DNA of 57,396 bases from Pseudomonas fuscovaginae SE-1 (GCF_000364705.1 NZ_AQOH01000111.1:1-57396), one strand, 5' to 3'; counted from the first letter of the stretch, positions 26,653-37,693 are shown. A program made the numbers and translations. The notes: generated by a model not told the origin, from the sequence alone.

Positions 26653-28011
26653 TCACTGGTGGGCGAGCTTGTGTTCCAGGTAGTGAATGTTCACACCACC
26701 TTCGCAGAAGCCTTCGTCACGAACCAGGTCACGGTGCAGCGGGATATTGGTCTTGATCCCGTCCACCACGACTTCATCCAGGGCATTGCGCATGCGCGCC
26801 ATGGCTTCGTCGCGAGTGGCTCCCCAGGTGATCAGCTTGCCGATCAGGGAGTCATAGTTCGACGGAACCTTGTAGCCGCTGTACAGATGCGAGTCGACCC
26901 GCACGCCGTTGCCGCCCGGAGCATGGAAATGCTTGACCAGGCCCGGGCTCGGGATGAAGGTCTTGGGGTCTTCGGCGTTGATCCGGCACTCCAGCGCGTG
27001 ACCGTGGATCTTCACGTCGTCCTGGGTGTACGACAGCGGATTGCCAGCGGCGATGCTCAGCATCTCCTTGACGATATCGATGCCGGTGACCATTTCCGAT
27101 ACCGGGTGCTCCACCTGCACGCGAGTGTTCATCTCGATGAAGTAGAAGCGGCCGTTCTCGTACAGGAACTCGAAAGTACCGGCGCCACGGTAGCCGATGT
27201 CGATACAGGCCTGGACGCAGCGAGCCAGGACTTCCTTGCGCGCGTTTTCGTCGATACCCGGTGCCGGAGCTTCCTCCAGGACCTTCTGGTGACGACGCTG
27301 CAGCGAGCAGTCACGGTCGCCCAGGTGGATCGCATGGCCCTGGCCGTCGGAAATCACCTGGACTTCCACGTGACGTGGGTTGGTCAGGAACTTTTCCAGG
27401 TAGACCATCGGGTTGCTGAACCAGGCGCCGGCCTCTTCACGAGTCTGCTTGGCCGCTTCGACCAGCTCTTCCTCGCTGTGCACCACGCGCATGCCGCGAC
27501 CGCCGCCGCCGCCTGCCGCCTTGATGATCACCGGGTAGCCGACTTCGCGACCGATGCGCAGGGCGGTTTCCGGGTCTTCAGGCAGTGGGCCGTCGGAGCC
27601 GGGTACGGTCGGTACGCCAGCCGCGATCATGGCGGCCTTGGCCGAAACCTTGTCACCCATCAGGCGAATGGTGTCGGCTTTCGGGCCGATGAAGGCAAAA
27701 CCGGATTTCTCGACCTGTTCGGCGAAATCGGCGTTTTCCGCGAGGAAGCCGTAGCCTGGGTGAATCCCCGTGGCACCAGTGACTTCGGCGGCCGCGATGA
27801 TGTTCGGGATGTTCAGGTACGAGTGGGTGGCCAGGGGCGGGCCGATGCAGATGCTTTCGTCCGCCAGTTTCACGTGCATCAGTTCCGTATCGGCCGTCGA
27901 GTAAACAGCTACGGTCTTGATGCCTTGTTCCTTACAGGCGCGCAGGATACGCAGAGCGATCTCGCCACGGTTGGCGATCAGGACTTTTTCCAGCTTCGCA
28001 GGTTTGGACAT
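26653..28011 (-). CDS. accC: Biotin carboxylase subunit of acetyl-CoA carboxylase, AccC
   Basis: This 452-residue ATP-grasp enzyme carboxylates biotin on AccB, the first step of fatty-acid synthesis. The start at 28011 follows GGAG and gives [19 protein letters not shown]. Key stretches are [15 protein letters not shown] (ATP loop), [16 protein letters not shown] (active site) and [13 protein letters not shown]. It lies 17 bp after accB and is followed by a strong terminator, so accBC is a two-gene operon, perhaps with aroQ. Confidence 0.97.
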   Translation of the reverse strand: MSKPAKLEKVLIANRGEIALRILRACKEQGIKTVAVYSTADTELMHVKLADESICIGPPLATHSYLNIPNIIAAAEVTGATGIHPGYGFLAENADFAEQVEKSGFAFIGPKADTIRLMGDKVSAKAAMIAAGVPTVPGSDGPLPEDPETALRIGREVGYPVIIKAAGGGGGRGMRVVHSEEELVEAAKQTREEAGAWFSNPMVYLEKFLTNPRHVEVQVISDGQGHAIHLGDRDCSLQRRHQKVLEEAPAPGIDENARKEVLARCVQACIDIGYRGAGTFEFLYENGRFYFIEMNTRVQVEHPVSEMVTGIDIVKEMLSIAAGNPLSYTQDDVKIHGHALECRINAEDPKTFIPSPGLVKHFHAPGGNGVRVDSHLYSGYKVPSNYDSLIGKLITWGATRDEAMARMRNALDEVVVDGIKTNIPLHRDLVRDEGFCEGGVNIHYLEHKLAHQ

Positions 28012-28028
28012 CGAAGGCACTCCGCGGT

Positions 28029-28493
28029 TCAAACGATGGTGAACAGCGGCTGGTCATACTCAACCGGCTGACCGTTTTCTACCAGGATGGATTCGATCAC
28101 ACCGCTGGCTTCGGCCTGGATGTGGTTCATCATCTTCATCGCTTCGACGATGCAGATGGTGTCGCCTTTCTTGACGGTCTGGCCGACTTCGACGAATGGA
28201 GCCGAAGTTGGCGACGGGGTACGGTAGAAGGTACCGACCATCGGCGACTTGACCACGAAACCGTTCAGTTTCGGTGCGGCGGCGGCTTCAGGAGCGGCAG
28301 CGGCGGCAGCTGGTGCGGCGGGGGCAGCGGCTGGAGCCGGAGCCTGTACCGGTGCAGGCGCATAGTACTGCTGCGCCGGGGCCTTGCTGTGGCGACTGAT
28401 GCGTACGGACTCTTCGCCTTCCTTGATCTCGAGCTCGTCGATGCCGGACTCTTCCAGCAACTCGATCAGTTTCTTAACTTTACGGATATCCAT
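28029..28493 (-). CDS. accB: Biotin carboxyl carrier protein AccB
   Basis: This 154-residue carrier has an N-terminal helical region ([19 protein letters not shown]), a flexible Ala/Pro linker at about residues 40-75, and a C-terminal biotinyl domain. The biotin lysine lies in [15 protein letters not shown]. It shuttles carboxyl groups between AccC and the AccAD transferase. It sits 48 bp after aroQ and just before accC. Confidence 0.97.
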   Translation of the reverse strand: MDIRKVKKLIELLEESGIDELEIKEGEESVRISRHSKAPAQQYYAPAPVQAPAPAAAPAAPAAAAAAPEAAAAPKLNGFVVKSPMVGTFYRTPSPTSAPFVEVGQTVKKGDTICIVEAMKMMNHIQAEASGVIESILVENGQPVEYDQPLFTIV

Positions 28494-28541
28494 GAATCAT
28501 CAACTCCCAAGGGTCGGTCAGGGGCGTTTATCGCTTGTCGT

Positions 28542-28994
28542 TCAAGCTGTCGCCAGTCTTTCAAGCTGCTCTAGGGCGGCCTCCAGGGCCAGTCGGTAAC
28601 CGCTGGCGCCCAGGCCGCAGATCACTCCTACCGCTACATCTGAAAAGTAGGAGTGATGGCGGAAAGGTTCGCGTTTGTGCACGTTCGACAGATGCACTTC
28701 GATGAATGGGATGCTCACCGCCAGCAACGCGTCACGTAATGCGACGCTTGTATGTGTAAAAGCTGCCGGATTGATGAGAATGAAGTCCACGCCTTCGCCA
28801 CGGGCGGCATGGATTCGCTCGATCAATTCGTATTCGGCATTGCTTTGCAGATACATCAGGTGGTGCCCGGCTTCCCGGGCCCGGCGCTCCAGGTCCTGGT
28901 TGATTTCGGCCAGCGTGACCGCGCCGTAGACGCCCGGCTCGCGGGTGCCCAGCAGGTTCAGGTTGGGTCCGTGCAGGACCAGTAGGGTCGCCAT
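28542..28994 (-). CDS. aroQ: Type II 3-dehydroquinate dehydratase AroQ
   Basis: This 150-residue cytosolic enzyme converts 3-dehydroquinate to 3-dehydroshikimate in the shikimate pathway. It begins [20 protein letters not shown], the family signature. The catalytic tyrosine is in GVYG, with [16 protein letters not shown] and [18 protein letters not shown] completing the active site. It precedes accB, as in other Pseudomonas. Promoters for this group must lie in the 28995-29283 gap. Confidence 0.96.
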   Translation of the reverse strand: MATLLVLHGPNLNLLGTREPGVYGAVTLAEINQDLERRAREAGHHLMYLQSNAEYELIERIHAARGEGVDFILINPAAFTHTSVALRDALLAVSIPFIEVHLSNVHKREPFRHHSYFSDVAVGVICGLGASGYRLALEAALEQLERLATA

Positions 28995-29283
28995 CGGCTG
29001 TTTCCTTGTTATCGGTGCGCAGTGGTCAATGCGCGCCGACTATGCCGCAAAGCGCGGATGACTGTCCAGTTGACTGCAATAGCCAGCACGATGTCCGATG
29101 TTCGCGAAAAATTTGTGACTCGTTTGTTGAAACCGGTCATCCCTGTTCGCAGCAGGTTCGGCGAAGTTGGCTGTGGGAGGCCGACCGTGAGTTCACAAAA
29201 CGACCGATTGGACGATGCCTTGGGCGAAAACGCCTGCCGCGAAGAAGGGTAGCAGGCGCGTGGAAAATGGCGGGGCCGCGTGC
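28995..29283. other. Gap between aroQ and chemoreceptor genes
   Basis: No supported gene. In P. aeruginosa, as I recall, the thiol-disulfide reductase gene dipZ (dsbD) lies here; it is absent. A 21-codon plus-strand frame at 29189-29254 (GTG start) reads nothing recognisable. The aroQ-accBC promoter should be here, but no convincing -35/-10 pair was found. Confidence 0.4.
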
Positions 29284-31245
29284 TCAGACGCGGAAGGCCT
29301 GCACCGCCGTGTTCAACTGCGTGCCCAGCTCCAGCAGGCGTTCGCCCTGGCTGCGGCCTTCGCCGATACGCAGCAGGTTGTCTTCGCCCAGTTGGTGGAT
29401 GCGCTCGCTGTGATCGCGGATCTCGCTGACCGCGCCACTTTGTTGGGCGGTGACGTCGGCGATGCGCACGGCCGTGTCGGAGATGGTCTGGATCGCCCCG
29501 ACGATTTCATCCAGCGCGCCATCGGCCGCCTGGGCCTGGTTGGCGGTCGCCTCGGCGTGTTGGACCTGGGCGCGCATGCCTTCCACCGATTCGCGTGCCG
29601 CGCTCTGCAGTCCGGCGATCAGGTTCTGGATTTCCCCGGTGGCCCCCGCGGTGCGCTGGGCCAGGGTCCTGACCTCCTCGGCGACCACCGCGAAACCACG
29701 ACCCATTTCCCCGGCGCGGGCGGCTTCGATGGCGGCGTTGAGGGCCAGCAGGTTGGTCTGGTCGGCGATCGAGCGGATCACTGTCAGCACGCCACCGATG
29801 GTCGCCGATTCCTCGGCCAGGTGCTCGATCATCTGTGCGTTGCCCTGGACCTCGCCGACCAGCGCATGCAGGCCGGCCAGGCTCATGCCGATGACCTTCT
29901 GGCCGTGCTCCACCGCCAGTCCGGCGCTGCGGCTGGCATCCGCGGCCTGGCTGGCATCGCCGCTGACCTGCTGGATGGTCGCCTCCAGTTCTCCCAGCGC
30001 GTCACGGATCTGCCCGGTGTCGCCGGCCTGACGCTCGACACCGCTGTGCAGGCCGCTGCTCAGCTCGGCCAGGGTCCTGCTGCTGCCGGCAACCTGTTCG
30101 GCGTTCTGGCGAATGGTGCCGACCAGATCCACCAGGTAGGCGCGCAGGCGGTTCAATGAGGCTTCGATATCGTGCAGTTCGCGATTGGTCCTGCCCAACT
30201 GGATATCCCGGCTGAAGTCGCCTTCGGCCCAGATCGAAAGGGCCGGCGCGAGGTTGGTCAGGACCCGGGCCAGCTTGCGCTGCAGGGTGTCGATCAACAG
30301 GGCGATCAGCAGGATCAGGCCGATCATCGCGCCTTGCATCAGGCGTACTTCGCTTTCGATCTGGCCATGCTGGGCGCGTACCACCGGTTCCATGGCGGCG
30401 ATCGCCTGTTGCACGGCACTGATCTTCAGGTGGGTCGCCGTCGCCAGGTCGGCCCGGCGCCGGATCTGCTCGCGGGTGCGGGCCAACTCGGCCGGGTAGC
30501 GGTTCAGCAGGCTGTGCAGTTCGCGCTTGAGGCCGACGCCGGTGTCTTCGGCGGTCGCCTTCCCGCTGGTCTCCAGGCCCATCATGGCGTTGAAGTCGTC
30601 GGCGCCGGACTCGCTGCTGGAGGTCACACCGAGCAGGGGCAGGGCTTCCAGTTGTTCGGCCTGGCTGCGGATACTGGCCAGTTCACGCTCGACGTCGGCG
30701 GCCAGTTCGCTGCGACCGCTGCTGACCAGCTTGTCCCGGGCCAGCGACAGTTTCGCCAGGTGCGAGGAGGCTGCCAGCAACGGCGGCAGATAGGCCGCGG
30801 CCTCGGGCTTGCCGGCACCGGTGGCGTACCGGGTCAGTTGTTCGAGGTTGCCGCCCAGCTCGCGTTCGGCCTGCAGCAACAGGGCCTGCGGGTCGCCGGC
30901 CAGCTTGCCGGCGGCCAGCAGGTCGGTCTTGCTGAAGTCGCCCAGGGCGGCCAGGCTGGAGCGCAGGCTTTCGGTCATGGACGGCGGCAGGGCGGCGATT
31001 TCCTTGCCGATCGCTTCGATGGACTGTCCGGCGCCGCTCAGGCGCAGGGCGTCACCGCTGCCCAGGTAGTCTTCGATATTGCGTGCCGCCTGGTTCTGGA
31101 ACTGCTGCGACAGGCCCAGGTAGCGCTCCATCAACTGGTAGGGACGTTCCAGTGCCCGCTGCGACCACCAGAGCGTAGCCCCGAGTGCCAGGCAGACGGC
31201 AACGAGCAACAGGGTGTTGAGATTGGTCAGCAACTTCAGGCGCAT
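29284..31245 (-). CDS. Methyl-accepting chemotaxis protein, CtpL-like
   Basis: This 653-residue chemoreceptor starts [17 protein letters not shown] with AGGA 7 nt upstream. The first helix lies at about residues 8-28, a large helical periplasmic domain spans about 30-290, and the second helix is [19 protein letters not shown] and signalling domains follow, with the conserved hairpin [18 protein letters not shown]. Its position beside gcbA matches PA4844 (CtpL), a receptor for phosphate at low concentration; the ligand here is inferred only from position. It lies 54 bp after gcbA and could be co-transcribed. Confidence 0.88.
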   Translation of the reverse strand: MRLKLLTNLNTLLLVAVCLALGATLWWSQRALERPYQLMERYLGLSQQFQNQAARNIEDYLGSGDALRLSGAGQSIEAIGKEIAALPPSMTESLRSSLAALGDFSKTDLLAAGKLAGDPQALLLQAERELGGNLEQLTRYATGAGKPEAAAYLPPLLAASSHLAKLSLARDKLVSSGRSELAADVERELASIRSQAEQLEALPLLGVTSSSESGADDFNAMMGLETSGKATAEDTGVGLKRELHSLLNRYPAELARTREQIRRRADLATATHLKISAVQQAIAAMEPVVRAQHGQIESEVRLMQGAMIGLILLIALLIDTLQRKLARVLTNLAPALSIWAEGDFSRDIQLGRTNRELHDIEASLNRLRAYLVDLVGTIRQNAEQVAGSSRTLAELSSGLHSGVERQAGDTGQIRDALGELEATIQQVSGDASQAADASRSAGLAVEHGQKVIGMSLAGLHALVGEVQGNAQMIEHLAEESATIGGVLTVIRSIADQTNLLALNAAIEAARAGEMGRGFAVVAEEVRTLAQRTAGATGEIQNLIAGLQSAARESVEGMRAQVQHAEATANQAQAADGALDEIVGAIQTISDTAVRIADVTAQQSGAVSEIRDHSERIHQLGEDNLLRIGEGRSQGERLLELGTQLNTAVQAFRV

Positions 31246-31299
31246 TCTGGATCCTACCCACGACAAAAGTGGTAAGCGCCTGAATTTATTGCTGTTTAG

Positions 31300-32961
31300 T
31301 TACAGCGTTATGACGGAATCAGTGGAATCCGATGAAAAGGTGGCACTTTGCCGTGCAACCTGCACCCGGTTGCGTCCGGCATGCTTGGCCCGGTAGAGGG
31401 CTTCGTCGGCCTGGCTCGCCATGAGCAGGCTGTCGCTGTCTTCCTGCAGCTCGACCACGCCGGCGCTGAACGTGCACCACAGGTCCTCCGGCTGGGCCGG
31501 ATAGTGGATCTCGGCGAAGCGCTGGCGAATTTCCTCCAGCACCTTGTAGGCCGACTCCAGGTCGGTGTCGGGCATGACGATGGCGAACTCTTCGCCGCCG
31601 TAGCGGCCGATGAAGTCGGTCTTGCGCAGGCGCTGCTTGAGAAACAGCGCCAGGCTCTTGATCACCCGGTCGCCCATGGGATGGCCGTGGCTGTCGTTGA
31701 CCCGCTTGAAGTGATCGATATCGAGCATCGCGAAGCTCAGCGGCTTGCATTCGCGACGGGCACGGAAGCTGCAATCCTCGAGCAACTGCAGGATATGGGT
31801 GTGGTTGTACAGGCCGGTCAGGCTGTCGCGGATCATTCGCGACTTGAGGTTGCGCGCCCGCGCCGCACGGTTGCGCACGGTGGTGATCAGATGGCGTGGC
31901 TTGATCGGCTTGGTCAGGAAGTCGTCGCCGCCTTCGCTCATGGCGTCGAGCTGCTTGTCCAGGTCGTCCTCGGCGGACAAATAGATGATCGGCACGCTGA
32001 CATAGCGGTCGTTGTGGCGGATCACCTTCGCCAGCTCGGTGCCGGTGCAGGCCGGCATGTACATGTCGAGGATGATGAGGTCCGGCTGGAAGTCCGCCAG
32101 TTCGGCCATGGCTTGTATCGGGTCGATCAGGGTCCGGGTGACGATACCGGCGCTGTTGAGCAGGCGTTCGGTGTGCAGGGCCTGGGCGCGTGAGTCGTCG
32201 ATGATCAGCACCTTGTACGGATCGTACTGGGCGGCACAGGTCAGCACCTCGATTTTCTCCAGCAGGCTGGAAGCCTCCAGTGTGCCGGTGAGGAATTCCT
32301 GGCCGCCGGCGCGCACGGCGGCCAGGCGGGTCGGCGTATCGGTTTCATGCAGGCTGAAAAACAGCAGCGGCAGCTTCTGTTCCAGGCCGAGCTGCGCTTC
32401 GGCCGCCAGGTGCAGGCCCATGCCGCTGCCGGTGAAGTCGACGTCCATGACGATCGCGGCCGGCAGGCGTTCGGCCATGGACGAGCGGAACGCCGCGACA
32501 TTTTCCAGCGCCTGGGCGCCGAGGCCGAAGAACTCCAGTTGCTTGACCAGCCGCTCGGCACGCTCGTGATCCTGCAGCATCACGTAGACCGGCTTGCGCA
32601 GCGGTGGCAGGAAGGTGTGCTCGAGCTGGTCGCCATGGCGCAGGCCGGTGCGCGACAGGCGCTGCATCAGGCGGTTGAGTTCGGTGATCAGGCCGCTGCT
32701 GAGTCGACCCCGGTTGGCGTCGACCGCTTCCAGCGAGCGATGGATGCCATGGGCCAGTTGGACGTGTTCCGGTTGTTCGAAGCGTTCGGCGAAGCGCAAC
32801 AGGCGCAGGTTCGCCTCATTGAGTTCGGACATGTCGCTGCTCGACCATTCGCTGCGTTGCAGGCGCTGCCATATCTCCAGAATCTGGCGTGCCTGGTGAA
32901 TGACCCGCTGGGCAAAGTGCTGCCTGAGGCGCTCGCGGTTGGGGTCTTCTGGCTCGCTCAT
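31300..32961 (-). CDS. gcbA: Diguanylate cyclase GcbA (REC-REC-GGDEF)
   Basis: This 553-residue cytosolic protein would make cyclic di-GMP. After a helical N-terminus (1-120) there is a degenerate receiver (about 125-240), an intact receiver (VLIIDDSRAQ; acceptor Asp in LIILDMYMPACTG), then a GGDEF domain with the active-site GRYGGEEFAIV. The product-inhibition I-site RKTD lies five residues upstream of GGEEF. The order and neighbourhood match GcbA, which promotes surface attachment in P. fluorescens. It is first of a likely pair with the chemoreceptor. Confidence 0.9.
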   Translation of the reverse strand: MSEPEDPNRERLRQHFAQRVIHQARQILEIWQRLQRSEWSSSDMSELNEANLRLLRFAERFEQPEHVQLAHGIHRSLEAVDANRGRLSSGLITELNRLMQRLSRTGLRHGDQLEHTFLPPLRKPVYVMLQDHERAERLVKQLEFFGLGAQALENVAAFRSSMAERLPAAIVMDVDFTGSGMGLHLAAEAQLGLEQKLPLLFFSLHETDTPTRLAAVRAGGQEFLTGTLEASSLLEKIEVLTCAAQYDPYKVLIIDDSRAQALHTERLLNSAGIVTRTLIDPIQAMAELADFQPDLIILDMYMPACTGTELAKVIRHNDRYVSVPIIYLSAEDDLDKQLDAMSEGGDDFLTKPIKPRHLITTVRNRAARARNLKSRMIRDSLTGLYNHTHILQLLEDCSFRARRECKPLSFAMLDIDHFKRVNDSHGHPMGDRVIKSLALFLKQRLRKTDFIGRYGGEEFAIVMPDTDLESAYKVLEEIRQRFAEIHYPAQPEDLWCTFSAGVVELQEDSDSLLMASQADEALYRAKHAGRNRVQVARQSATFSSDSTDSVITL

Positions 32962-33283
32962 AGCTGGCTACTGGTTAGACGAACGGCGGAGGGTAGTGGC
33001 TCTATGCTAGCACTTCTCTGGCCTTGGTATATGTGCCATGCGTCAACTTCTCGAATTCATTTCATGACCTCCTGGTCGGCGTTCGAGGTGGCGGGGATGG
33101 TCAATCGGGCGGCGCTTGCATGAAGCGTCCCGAGGCCGCTTGATTTATAGTGGGGCGATGGATGGCAACGTGGCCGTGCCTTGCGCGACGAACGCCGGCC
33201 CTGAGGCGGGTTCGCTCGGGCAGGGCACGATGGGCCAGGGTTGTGGTCAACCGATGAACTCATGTGATCGAAAGGATAGAGCC
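32962..33283. other. Divergent gap between gcbA and the DUF2333 gene
   Basis: This 322-bp gap contains no supported gene. TATAGT at 33146-33151 could be a plus-strand -10, but the nearest -35-like hexamer (TTGCAT, 33116) is too far away at 24 bp. On the gcbA side TAGCAT (complement of 33007-33012) could be a -10. AAGGA at 33272 serves the DUF2333 start. Confidence 0.4.
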
Positions 33284-34351
33284 ATGCTGGACTGGAAAAA
33301 ACGCGCAGGCAGCGCGCCGGAACGCGCCGCCGAACCCTCGCCGGCCCCCCGCGGCTATTTCGCCGGCCTGCTGTTCAGTCGCGCCCTGGCAACCCTGGTC
33401 GGGTTGTACCTGGTGGTGACGATTCTGCTCGGCTGGTACTGGAGTCAGGAGCCGGCGCTGTTTCCCGTCCAGCAGAACGCGCAGATGGCCGCCGAGAAGC
33501 AGGGGCGCAAGATGGTCGTCGGCTACACCACGGTCGAAACCCTCAAGACAGTGGTCGGTACCCTGCTGAACAAGCCGGGTGGCTATCTGTCCAATGATCG
33601 CTTCCCGCCAGGCGTCTGGCTGGACAACATCCCCAGCTGGGAATACGGCGTGCTGGTCCAGGTGCGCGACCTGACCCGTGCCCTGCGCAAGGATTTCGCC
33701 CGGTCGCAGTCGCAATCGGCTGAAGACGCCGATCTGGCCAAGGCCGAGCCGCGCTTCAACTTCGACAACCGCAGCTGGATGCTGCCTTCCAGCGAGGCAG
33801 AGTACCAGGAGGGCATCAACTCCCTGGATCGCTACCAGGCGCGGCTGTCCGACCCGAATCAGAACAACGCGTTGTTCTACGCCCGTGCCGACAACCTGAA
33901 CAACTGGCTTGGCGATGTCGCCACGCGCCTGGGCTCGCTGTCCCAGCGCCTGTCGGCCAGTGTCGGGCGGGTCAAGCTGAACTCCGCGCTGAAAACCGAA
34001 AGCGTGGCACCCGGACAAGTGCCGCAGGTTGACGAGGAAGTGGTCGAGACACCCTGGCTGCAGATCGACAACGTCTTCTACGAAGCCCGTGGCCAGGCCT
34101 GGGCGCTGTCGCACCTGCTGCGCGCGATCGAGGTCGATTTCGCCGACGTGCTGGCGAAGAAAAACGCCACGGTCAGCGTACGGCAGATCATTCGCGAGCT
34201 GGAAGCCTCGCAGGAGCCGGTGTGGAGCCCGATGATCCTCAACGGCAGTGGCTTCGGTGTCCTGGCCAACCACTCGCTGGTGATGGCCAACTACATTTCG
34301 CGGGCCAACGCCGCGGTGATCGACCTGCGCCAACTGCTCAACCAGGGTTGA
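33284..34351 (+). CDS. DUF2333 family membrane-anchored protein
   Basis: This 355-residue protein starts at the ATG at 33284, with AAGGA 7 nt upstream; the frame is open further upstream but not needed. A single membrane helix (LATLVGLYLVVTILLGWYW) lies at about residues 36-54, with a large periplasmic domain behind it (TLLNKPGGYLSNDRFPPG; SSEAEYQEGINSLDRYQ). This is DUF2333, corresponding by position to PA4842. No function is known. The NUDIX gene follows after 3 bp, so the two are co-transcribed. Confidence 0.85.
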   Translation: MLDWKKRAGSAPERAAEPSPAPRGYFAGLLFSRALATLVGLYLVVTILLGWYWSQEPALFPVQQNAQMAAEKQGRKMVVGYTTVETLKTVVGTLLNKPGGYLSNDRFPPGVWLDNIPSWEYGVLVQVRDLTRALRKDFARSQSQSAEDADLAKAEPRFNFDNRSWMLPSSEAEYQEGINSLDRYQARLSDPNQNNALFYARADNLNNWLGDVATRLGSLSQRLSASVGRVKLNSALKTESVAPGQVPQVDEEVVETPWLQIDNVFYEARGQAWALSHLLRAIEVDFADVLAKKNATVSVRQIIRELEASQEPVWSPMILNGSGFGVLANHSLVMANYISRANAAVIDLRQLLNQG

Positions 34352-34354
34352 TCG

Positions 34355-34900
34355 ATGAATCTCTCCCCGAACGAGGTGGCGCATCGCGCCGCCTCCGATG
34401 CCGAGCTGATCGCCTGGGTCGACGACGACGATCGACTACAGGGCAGCCTCGCCCGCGCCGAACTGCGCGAACGCGGCCTGATCGGCCGGGGTACCTACAT
34501 CCTGCTATTCAATTCGGCCGGTGAGCTGTGCGTGCATCGGCGGACCCTCAGCAAGGCCATCTATCCCGGCTACTGGGACGTGGCGGCGGGGGGCATGGTC
34601 CAGGCCGATGAAAGCTATGCCGAGTCGGCCGCCCGCGAGCTGGAGGAGGAACTGGGGGTCAGTGGCGTGCCCTTGACCGCCCATGAGCGTTTCTTCTTCG
34701 ACCAGCCGGGCAACCGGCTCTGGTGCGCGGTGTTCAGCGCCGTCTGGGACGGGCCCTTGCGGCTGCAACCGGAAGAAGTGCTCGAAGCCCGTTTCATCCC
34801 GGTGGAGGCCGCCGTGGCGGAAAGTGCGCACAAGCCTTACTGCCCGGACTCCCTGGCGGCCTTGAAGCGCTATTTGCAGGGCGTCGCAAAACCTTCATGA
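34355..34900 (+). CDS. NUDIX hydrolase, YfcD-like
   Basis: This 181-residue protein carries a complete Nudix box (GX5EX7REUXEEXGU), starting GGMVQADESYAESAA and ending RELEEELGV. Such enzymes hydrolyse nucleoside diphosphates linked to another moiety. The N-terminal part (ELIAWVDDDDRLQGSL) and the isopentenyl-isomerase-like layout (VHRRTLSKAIYPGYWD) fit the YfcD subgroup. The substrate is unknown. It is 3 bp after the DUF2333 gene and probably part of the same transcript. Confidence 0.88.
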   Translation: MNLSPNEVAHRAASDAELIAWVDDDDRLQGSLARAELRERGLIGRGTYILLFNSAGELCVHRRTLSKAIYPGYWDVAAGGMVQADESYAESAARELEEELGVSGVPLTAHERFFFDQPGNRLWCAVFSAVWDGPLRLQPEEVLEARFIPVEAAVAESAHKPYCPDSLAALKRYLQGVAKPS

Positions 34901-35072
34901 AATGGCGCCGATTGGCTCTTGGGTCATCGGCCTTTTGCCGTTAAACTGCGCGCCTTTTCAAGCTCGGACGGCCTGGCCGTCTCGAGTAGCGCTGCCCCTG
35001 CCTGAGTGGGGCTTCGCGGTCGTCGCCCCTGGGGCTTTCGACCAGTCTTTCGTCCTCCCAAGAGGATTGCCG

Positions 35073-35444
35073 GTGGCCAAAAAAGCCGCATCCTTCGCCG
35101 CTCTCGGCGGCCTGGTGTTTTCCACCGACGCAGGCCGACATTGCCCCGACTGTAGCCAGCCGGTGGCCGCCTGTACCTGCAAACAGACCCGTATCCCCGA
35201 AGGCGACGGCATTGCCCGCGTGCGCCGCGAAAGCAAGGGCCGTGGCGGCAAGACGGTGACGACGATCACCGGCGTGCCCCTGGCCGAGGACGCTCTCAAG
35301 GAACTGGCGAGTACCTTGAAGAAGCGTTGTGGTACCGGTGGCGCGTTGAAGGACGGCGTCATCGAGATCCAGGGCGACCATGTCGAGCTGCTGCTGGGCG
35401 AGCTGGTCAAGCACGGTTTCAAGGCGAAGAAGTCCGGCGGCTAG
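35073..35444 (+). CDS. yciH: SUI1/YciH-type translation initiation factor
   Basis: This 123-residue protein starts at a GTG (35073) with AGAGGA 6 nt before it. The N-terminus has a small Cys cluster (CPDCSQPVAACTCK), and the C-terminal SUI1/eIF1 domain reads RGGKTVTTITGVPL and TGGALKDGVIEIQGDHVELL. YciH is a bacterial relative of eIF1 that can affect start-codon fidelity. It lies upstream of speA, as in P. aeruginosa. Note the non-ATG start of a putative start-selection factor. Confidence 0.92.
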   Translation: MAKKAASFAALGGLVFSTDAGRHCPDCSQPVAACTCKQTRIPEGDGIARVRRESKGRGGKTVTTITGVPLAEDALKELASTLKKRCGTGGALKDGVIEIQGDHVELLLGELVKHGFKAKKSGG

Positions 35445-35448
35445 CAGC

Positions 35449-35528
35449 CTCTGTGAAAACCACCGTGAAGTCGACCCGCCCGCCCGGATGAACGTGGCCT
35501 GGCAGTCGTGCCCATGGTTTTCACAGAG
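35449..35528. promoter_or_regulatory. Long inverted repeat between yciH and speA
   Basis: CTCTGTGAAAACCA (35449-35462) and TGGTTTTCACAGAG (35515-35528) are perfect 14-bp complements. With one mismatch the pairing extends three more base pairs outward (35445/35532). The 52-nt loop is GC-rich and could fold further. It lies 141 bp before speA and just after yciH. There is no T-tract, so a speA leader element or stabilising stem is as likely as a terminator. Confidence 0.55.
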
Positions 35529-35668
35529 CCTGTTCCCGCACAGCCTCTAAACTCGAAGCTGGATCCGTGGTCCTACCCGGATACAGGCGAATCGTCATTT
35601 TCATTCTTTAGACTGCGCGCAGCCTGGGTCCAGGCGGCGCTACCTGACTTCTTCTATAGGGGACTTCG

Positions 35669-37582
35669 ATGTCCGTACGACGCACACGCAAAGACGATGG
35701 CAGCCAATGGACAGTTGCGGACAGCCGCAGTGTTTACGGGATTCGCCATTGGGGGGCCGGATATTTCGCGATCAATGACGCCGGTCGTGTCGAGGTTCGT
35801 CCGAACGGCCCGAACAGTTCACCCATCGACCTCTTCGAGCAGGTCGATGAGCTGCGCAAGAGCGGCTTGTCCCTGCCATTGCTGGTGCGCTTTCCGGATA
35901 TCCTGCAGGACCGCGTGCGCCAACTGACCGGCGCGTTCGACGCGAACATCGCGCGCCTGGAATACCAGAGCAAGTACACCGCCCTGTACCCGATCAAGGT
36001 CAACCAGCAGGAAGCGGTGATCGAGAACATCATCGCCACCCAGAACGTTTCCATCGGCCTGGAAGCCGGTTCCAAGCCCGAGCTGCTGGCGGTGCTGGCG
36101 CTGGCGCCGAAGGGCGGCACCATTGTCTGCAACGGCTACAAGGACCGCGAGTTCATTCGCCTGGCGCTGATGGGGCAGAAGCTCGGCCACAACGTGTTCA
36201 TCGTGATCGAGAAGGAGTCCGAAGTCGAACTGGTGATCGAGGAAGCCGCGTTCCTCAAGGTCAAGCCCCAGGTCGGCCTGCGGGTGCGCCTGTCGTCCCT
36301 GGCGTCGAGCAAGTGGGCCGATACCGGCGGCGAGAAATCCAAGTTCGGCCTGTCGGCGGCGCAACTGCTGTCGGTGGTCGAGCGCTTCCGCGCGGCCGGC
36401 CTGGACCAGGGTATTCGCCTGCTGCACTTCCACATGGGCTCGCAGATCGCCAACCTGGCGGACTATCAATACGGCTTCAAGGAAGCGATCCGCTACTACG
36501 GCGAGCTGCGCAACCTCGGCCTGCCGGTCGATCACATCGACGTCGGCGGCGGCCTGGGGGTCGACTACGACGGCACCCACTCGCGTAACGCCAGTTCGAT
36601 CAACTACGACATGGATGACTACGCCGGTGTCGTGGTCGGCATGCTCAAGGAGTTCTGCGATGCGCAGAACCTGCCGCATCCGCACATTTTCTCCGAAAGC
36701 GGCCGTTCGCTGACCGCTCACCATGCGATGCTGGTGGTGCAGGTGACCGACGTCGAGAAACACAACGACGACGTGCCGCATATCGAGAATCCGCAGGACC
36801 TGCCGGAAACCGTGCAATGGCTGGTGGAGCTGCTGGGTCCGACCGATATCGAGATGGTCACCGAAACCTATTGGCGCGCCACCCACTACATGAGCGACGT
36901 GGCCACCCAGTACGCCGATGGCAAGCTGACCCTGGCCGAGAAAGCCCTGGCCGAGCAGTGCTACTTCGCCGTGTGCCGGCGTCTGCACAACTCGCTGAAG
37001 GCCCGCCAGCGCTCGCATCGCCAGGTACTCGACGAGCTCAACGACAAGCTCGCCGACAAGTACATCTGCAACTTCTCGGTGTTCCAGAGCCTGCCCGATA
37101 CCTGGGCCATCGGCCAGGTGCTGCCGATCCTGCCGCTGCACCGGCTGAACGAGGAGCCGCTGCGTCGGGCGGTGCTGCAGGACCTGACCTGCGACTCCGA
37201 TGGCAAGATCAAGCAGTACGTCGACGAGCAGAGCATCGAGACCAGCCTGCCGGTACACGCTGTGAATGAAGGCGAGGACTATCTGCTGGGGATCTTCCTG
37301 GTGGGCGCCTACCAGGAAATTCTGGGCGACATGCATAACCTGTTCGGTGACACCGACTCGGTGAACATCTACCAGAACGCCGATGGCAGCGTGTACCACG
37401 CGGGTATCGAAACCCATGACACCATCGAGGACATGCTGCGCTATGTGCACCTGTCGCCGGAGGAACTGATGACCCACTACCGCGACAAGGTCGCCAGTGC
37501 CAGCATCAGCGTCAAGGAGCGGACCCAGTTCCTCGACGCCCTGCGTCTGGGCCTGACCCGTTCTTCCTACCTGTCGTCTTGA
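35669..37582 (+). CDS. speA: Biosynthetic arginine decarboxylase SpeA
   Basis: This 637-residue PLP enzyme converts arginine to agmatine, the entry to putrescine and polyamine synthesis. It starts [18 protein letters not shown]. The PLP lysine region is [17 protein letters not shown], with HVDGG-type sequence [14 protein letters not shown] and [14 protein letters not shown] further on. The length is normal for SpeA. An inverted repeat lies in the upstream gap, and a strong terminator follows about 80 bp downstream. Confidence 0.96.
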   Translation: MSVRRTRKDDGSQWTVADSRSVYGIRHWGAGYFAINDAGRVEVRPNGPNSSPIDLFEQVDELRKSGLSLPLLVRFPDILQDRVRQLTGAFDANIARLEYQSKYTALYPIKVNQQEAVIENIIATQNVSIGLEAGSKPELLAVLALAPKGGTIVCNGYKDREFIRLALMGQKLGHNVFIVIEKESEVELVIEEAAFLKVKPQVGLRVRLSSLASSKWADTGGEKSKFGLSAAQLLSVVERFRAAGLDQGIRLLHFHMGSQIANLADYQYGFKEAIRYYGELRNLGLPVDHIDVGGGLGVDYDGTHSRNASSINYDMDDYAGVVVGMLKEFCDAQNLPHPHIFSESGRSLTAHHAMLVVQVTDVEKHNDDVPHIENPQDLPETVQWLVELLGPTDIEMVTETYWRATHYMSDVATQYADGKLTLAEKALAEQCYFAVCRRLHNSLKARQRSHRQVLDELNDKLADKYICNFSVFQSLPDTWAIGQVLPILPLHRLNEEPLRRAVLQDLTCDSDGKIKQYVDEQSIETSLPVHAVNEGEDYLLGIFLVGAYQEILGDMHNLFGDTDSVNIYQNADGSVYHAGIETHDTIEDMLRYVHLSPEELMTHYRDKVASASISVKERTQFLDALRLGLTRSSYLSS

Positions 37583-37664
37583 GTCGAGGCCGATAGTTCC
37601 TCGGAATTAGCCATTTCAAGACGATGCTTTTTCCTTTGATCATGTAGGTTTAGTCTGGATGTCC

Positions 37665-37693
37665 AAAAACCCACCCGCCGAGGTGGGTTTTTT
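37665..37693 (+). terminator. Rho-independent terminator after speA
   Basis: AAAACCCACC (37666-37675) pairs perfectly with GGTGGGTTTT (37682-37691) around CGCCGA, and the T run continues to six residues. It marks the right end of the conserved core block; accessory genes follow. Confidence 0.92.

Noticed and set aside
29189..29254. 21-codon plus-strand frame between aroQ and the chemoreceptor
   Set aside because: Too short, no ribosome-binding site and no recognisable similarity; treated as chance.
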